A stretch of 64,000 nucleotides of DNA from G963667675 sp964291545 (GTDB lineage: Bacteria; Chloroflexota; Dehalococcoidia; Lucifugimonadales; UBA3495). Below are positions 62,094 to 64,000 of the stretch, one piece after another. The notes beneath the pieces are model-generated. The model worked only from the letters and a program-made list of their open reading frames with translations, was not told where the DNA came from and did not search any database. The stretch spans positions 62,001-126,000 of the forward strand of contig OZ219859.1 in assembly GCA_964291545.2 (NCBI GenBank), read 5' to 3'. Every line of letters starts with the position of its first letter. Position 1 is the first letter of the stretch. A program made the position numbers and the translations under genes.

Positions 62094-62858
62094 ATGCCCG
62101 GAAAAATCGACTTCAACTGCGACATGGGAGAGAGCTTCGGGCCCTACAAGATGGGCTGCGACGAAGAGGTAATCAAGTACATCACCTCGGCCAACGTCGC
62201 CTGCGGGTTCCACGCCGGCGACCCCATGTGGATGCGCTGGACCGTCGATTTGGCCGAGCAACACGGGGTGGGCGTCGGGGCCCAGCCCAGCTTTCCCGAC
62301 CTGCAGGGGTTCGGCCGCCGCAACATGACCGTATCTCCCAATGAGGCCAAGAACGACCTGGTATACCAGATCGGCGCTTTGGCGGCCTTTACCAAGAGCA
62401 AAAAGCTGCAGCACGTAAAGCCCCACGGCGCCATGTACAACATGGCCGTTAACGGCGGAGACCTGGCCAAGGCCATCTGCGAGGCCGTCCTGGAGGTGGA
62501 CCCGCGGATGATACTGGTGGCGCTGGCCAACACCCCTTGGGCCGCCGCGGCCGAGGAAATGGGCCTGCGGGTGGCCAGGGAGGCCTTCGCCGACCGGGCC
62601 ATTAATGCCGACGGCACCCTGGTGCCCCGTTCCCAGCCCGGCGCAGTCATCCACGACACCGACGAGGTTGTCGAGCGGAGCATCAGGATGGTCACCGAAG
62701 GGAAGGCCGCCGCCATCACCGGAGAGGACGTTTCCATCCAGGCCGACACCCTCTGCCTCCACGGCGACACCCCGGGCGCGGTGGAGTTGGCCGCCGCCCT
62801 GCGCTCCAAGTTGGAGGCTGCCGGCGTCCAGATCGTCCCCTTGAGCCAGCTGGTCTAG
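62094..62858 (+). CDS. pxpA: 5-oxoprolinase subunit A (LamB/YcsF)
   Basis: 254 residues. KIDFNCDMGESFGPYKMGCDEEVIKYITSANVACGFHAGDP is the YcsF hallmark; VKPHGAMYN and AAITGEDVSIQADTLCLHGDTPGAVE follow. PxpABC cleaves 5-oxoproline (a spontaneous glutamine/glutamate derivative) to glutamate using ATP. GGAGG lies upstream of ATG 62094. Confidence 0.95.
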   Translation: MPGKIDFNCDMGESFGPYKMGCDEEVIKYITSANVACGFHAGDPMWMRWTVDLAEQHGVGVGAQPSFPDLQGFGRRNMTVSPNEAKNDLVYQIGALAAFTKSKKLQHVKPHGAMYNMAVNGGDLAKAICEAVLEVDPRMILVALANTPWAAAAEEMGLRVAREAFADRAINADGTLVPRSQPGAVIHDTDEVVERSIRMVTEGKAAAITGEDVSIQADTLCLHGDTPGAVELAAALRSKLEAAGVQIVPLSQLV

Positions 62859-62897
62859 CGGCGTCGTCGGTTGTCGCCAACCCCCGGCGCCAGTGAT

Positions 62898-63626
62898 ATG
62901 TACCAGAGAGCCAGATTTTCCCCCGCCGGGGACAAGGCCATTGCCGTCGAGCTGGGCAACGCCATCTCCGTCTCGGTAAACCGCAAGGTGCAGTCCCTTC
63001 TCGCCGCCGTCGAGGGTGAGCAAATCCCCGGCGTCGTGGACCTGGTGCCCAGCTATCGCTCATTGCTGGTCTACTACGACCCGTTGCTGGTGGGCTTTTC
63101 CGACTTGACGCAACGGCTGTCCGAACTGGAGCAAAATCTAGACCAGGCCGCGTCGCACACTCCCAAGGTGCTGGAGATTCCAACCGTCTACGGAGGGGAG
63201 TTCGGGCCGGACCTGGCCCACGTGGCGGAACACAACGGCCTGACGCCTGGGGAAGTGGTCCAGGTACACTCCGGCGCCGAATACCTGGTGTACATGATGG
63301 GATTCACCCCCGGCTTTCCCTACCTGGGGGGCATGTCCGACAAAATCGCCACACCCCGGCTGCAGACGCCCCGGCCGCTTATACCCGCGGGCTCTGTGGG
63401 CATCGCCGAGCAGCAGACCGGCATCTATCCCACCGAGAGTCCCGGCGGGTGGCAGCTTATCGGCCGCACCCCGGTGCAGCTTTTCGACCCGCAGCAGGAG
63501 CCCCCGGCGCTGGTCGCCGCCGGTGACCTCATCCGCTTCGTCCCCATCACCGAGACCACCTACGACGTAATCCGGATGCAGGTGCGCTCCGGAAGCTATA
63601 ACCCGGCAACACCGGACGGGCGGTAA
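62898..63626 (+). CDS. pxpB: 5-oxoprolinase subunit B
   Basis: About 242 residues from ATG 62898. FSPAGDKAIAVELGN, SYRSLLVYYDPL and VQVHSGAEYLVYMMGFTPGFPYLGGM are the KipI-type allophanate-hydrolase-subunit-1 motifs, with GSVGIAEQQTGIYPTESPGGWQLIGRTP. It lies 39 nt after pxpA and 7 nt before pxpC. Confidence 0.94.
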   Translation: MYQRARFSPAGDKAIAVELGNAISVSVNRKVQSLLAAVEGEQIPGVVDLVPSYRSLLVYYDPLLVGFSDLTQRLSELEQNLDQAASHTPKVLEIPTVYGGEFGPDLAHVAEHNGLTPGEVVQVHSGAEYLVYMMGFTPGFPYLGGMSDKIATPRLQTPRPLIPAGSVGIAEQQTGIYPTESPGGWQLIGRTPVQLFDPQQEPPALVAAGDLIRFVPITETTYDVIRMQVRSGSYNPATPDGR

Positions 63627-63633
63627 CGGGTTA

Positions 63634-64000
63634 ATGGACGTCATAGAAGTCCAGGAAGGCGGCCTGTTCACCACGGTGCAAGACCTGGGGCGCTACGGCT
63701 ACCAGCGCTACGGGGTGCCGGTGGCCGGCGCGGTGGACCCATTCGCCTTGAGGGTCGCCAACATCCTGGTGGACAACGAAGACGGAGCAGCCGGCCTCGA
63801 AATCACGCTCGCCGGCCCCAAGCTGCAATTCCTGGCCGATGCGGTCATCGCCATAACCGGCGGCGACCTGGACCCCCGGGTTGACGATGAACCGGCGGCC
63901 ATGTGGCAGGCCCTCGCCGTCTCCCGGGGAGCCGCGCTTTCCTTCGGCAAGCCTCGGGACGGCCTCCGAACCTACCTGGCCGTGGCCGGGGGCATCGACC
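63634..64000 (+). CDS. pxpC: 5-oxoprolinase subunit C (partial)
   Basis: ATG 63634 opens a frame to the window end (122 codons): VIEVQEGGLFTTVQDLGRYGYQRYGVPVAGAVDPFALRVANILVDN is the KipA/PxpC start; ITGGDL and AVAGGID continue. The 3' part is outside the window. Confidence 0.92.
   Translation, partial: MDVIEVQEGGLFTTVQDLGRYGYQRYGVPVAGAVDPFALRVANILVDNEDGAAGLEITLAGPKLQFLADAVIAITGGDLDPRVDDEPAAMWQALAVSRGAALSFGKPRDGLRTYLAVAGGID

Overview
The window looks like a chromosome segment from a GC-rich bacterium, most plausibly a Chloroflexota member of the Dehalococcoidia/SAR202 kind. The basis is gene content, not a marker phylogeny: an F420-type luciferase-like oxidoreductase, tandem M20 amidohydrolases, many Thr/Pro-linker lipoproteins, a gliding-type ABC/Gldg/DUF4340 operon, and SelA. 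Genes are densely packed on both strands with short gaps. There is no rRNA operon, tRNA, CRISPR array, prophage or insertion sequence that I can recognise.

Layout. 1-7 kb: start of a secreted TAP-like hydrolase (cut by the window edge), prfB with a +1 programmed frameshift, the ribD-ribE-ribBA riboflavin operon, and an ECF sigma factor with a repeat-filled anti-sigma-like membrane protein. 7-15 kb: selA with an alpha/beta hydrolase, a cupin, groEL, an EndoQ-like nuclease and a large DUF5666-type lipoprotein. 15-22.7 kb: rimI-like acetyltransferase, coaE, a CbbQ-type AAA ATPase, a CoA-pyrophosphatase-like Nudix enzyme, a giant CbbO/NorD-type VWA protein, and cinA. 22.8-27.4 kb: ABC exporter operon with Gldg-like and DUF4340 proteins. 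27.6-35.6 kb: speD, site-2-type protease, cysteine desulfurase, lipoprotein, lipid-type kinase, two M20 paralogues, glycerate kinase. 35.6-43.6 kb: HEPN/MNT pair, lutABC lactate oxidation genes, Tag-like glycosylase, LsrF-like aldolase, zinc alcohol dehydrogenase, PIG-L deacetylase, HicB remnant. 44-52.5 kb: dnaN, an unrecognised lower-GC gene, an MFS transporter interrupted by one in-frame UGA, aldo/keto reductase, a lipoprotein, a 5S-rRNA-like sequence, and an LLM oxidoreductase. 52.6-62 kb: a toxin-antitoxin belt (RHH/ParE, HicAB, HicB-RHH, HigBA, HEPN-like) surrounding an SOS-type mutasome operon (imuB, DUF6504, dnaE2). 62-64 kb: pxpABC 5-oxoprolinase, running off the end.

How parts work together. 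Three themes recur. (1) UGA decoding: RF2 controls itself by frameshifting at a UGA, selA makes Sec-tRNA, and an MFS gene carries a UGA at a position where I expect Cys. (2) DNA damage and mutagenesis: EndoQ, a Tag-like protein and a complete ImuB/DnaE2 unit behind a -35/-10 promoter whose spacer holds a LexA-type box. (3) Regulation: several housekeeping genes have a TGnTAnnnT extended -10 with no visible -35, some placed so that the mRNA would be nearly leaderless, while most antitoxin promoters have -35 and -10 hexamers 17 bp apart with an operator-like repeat in the spacer.
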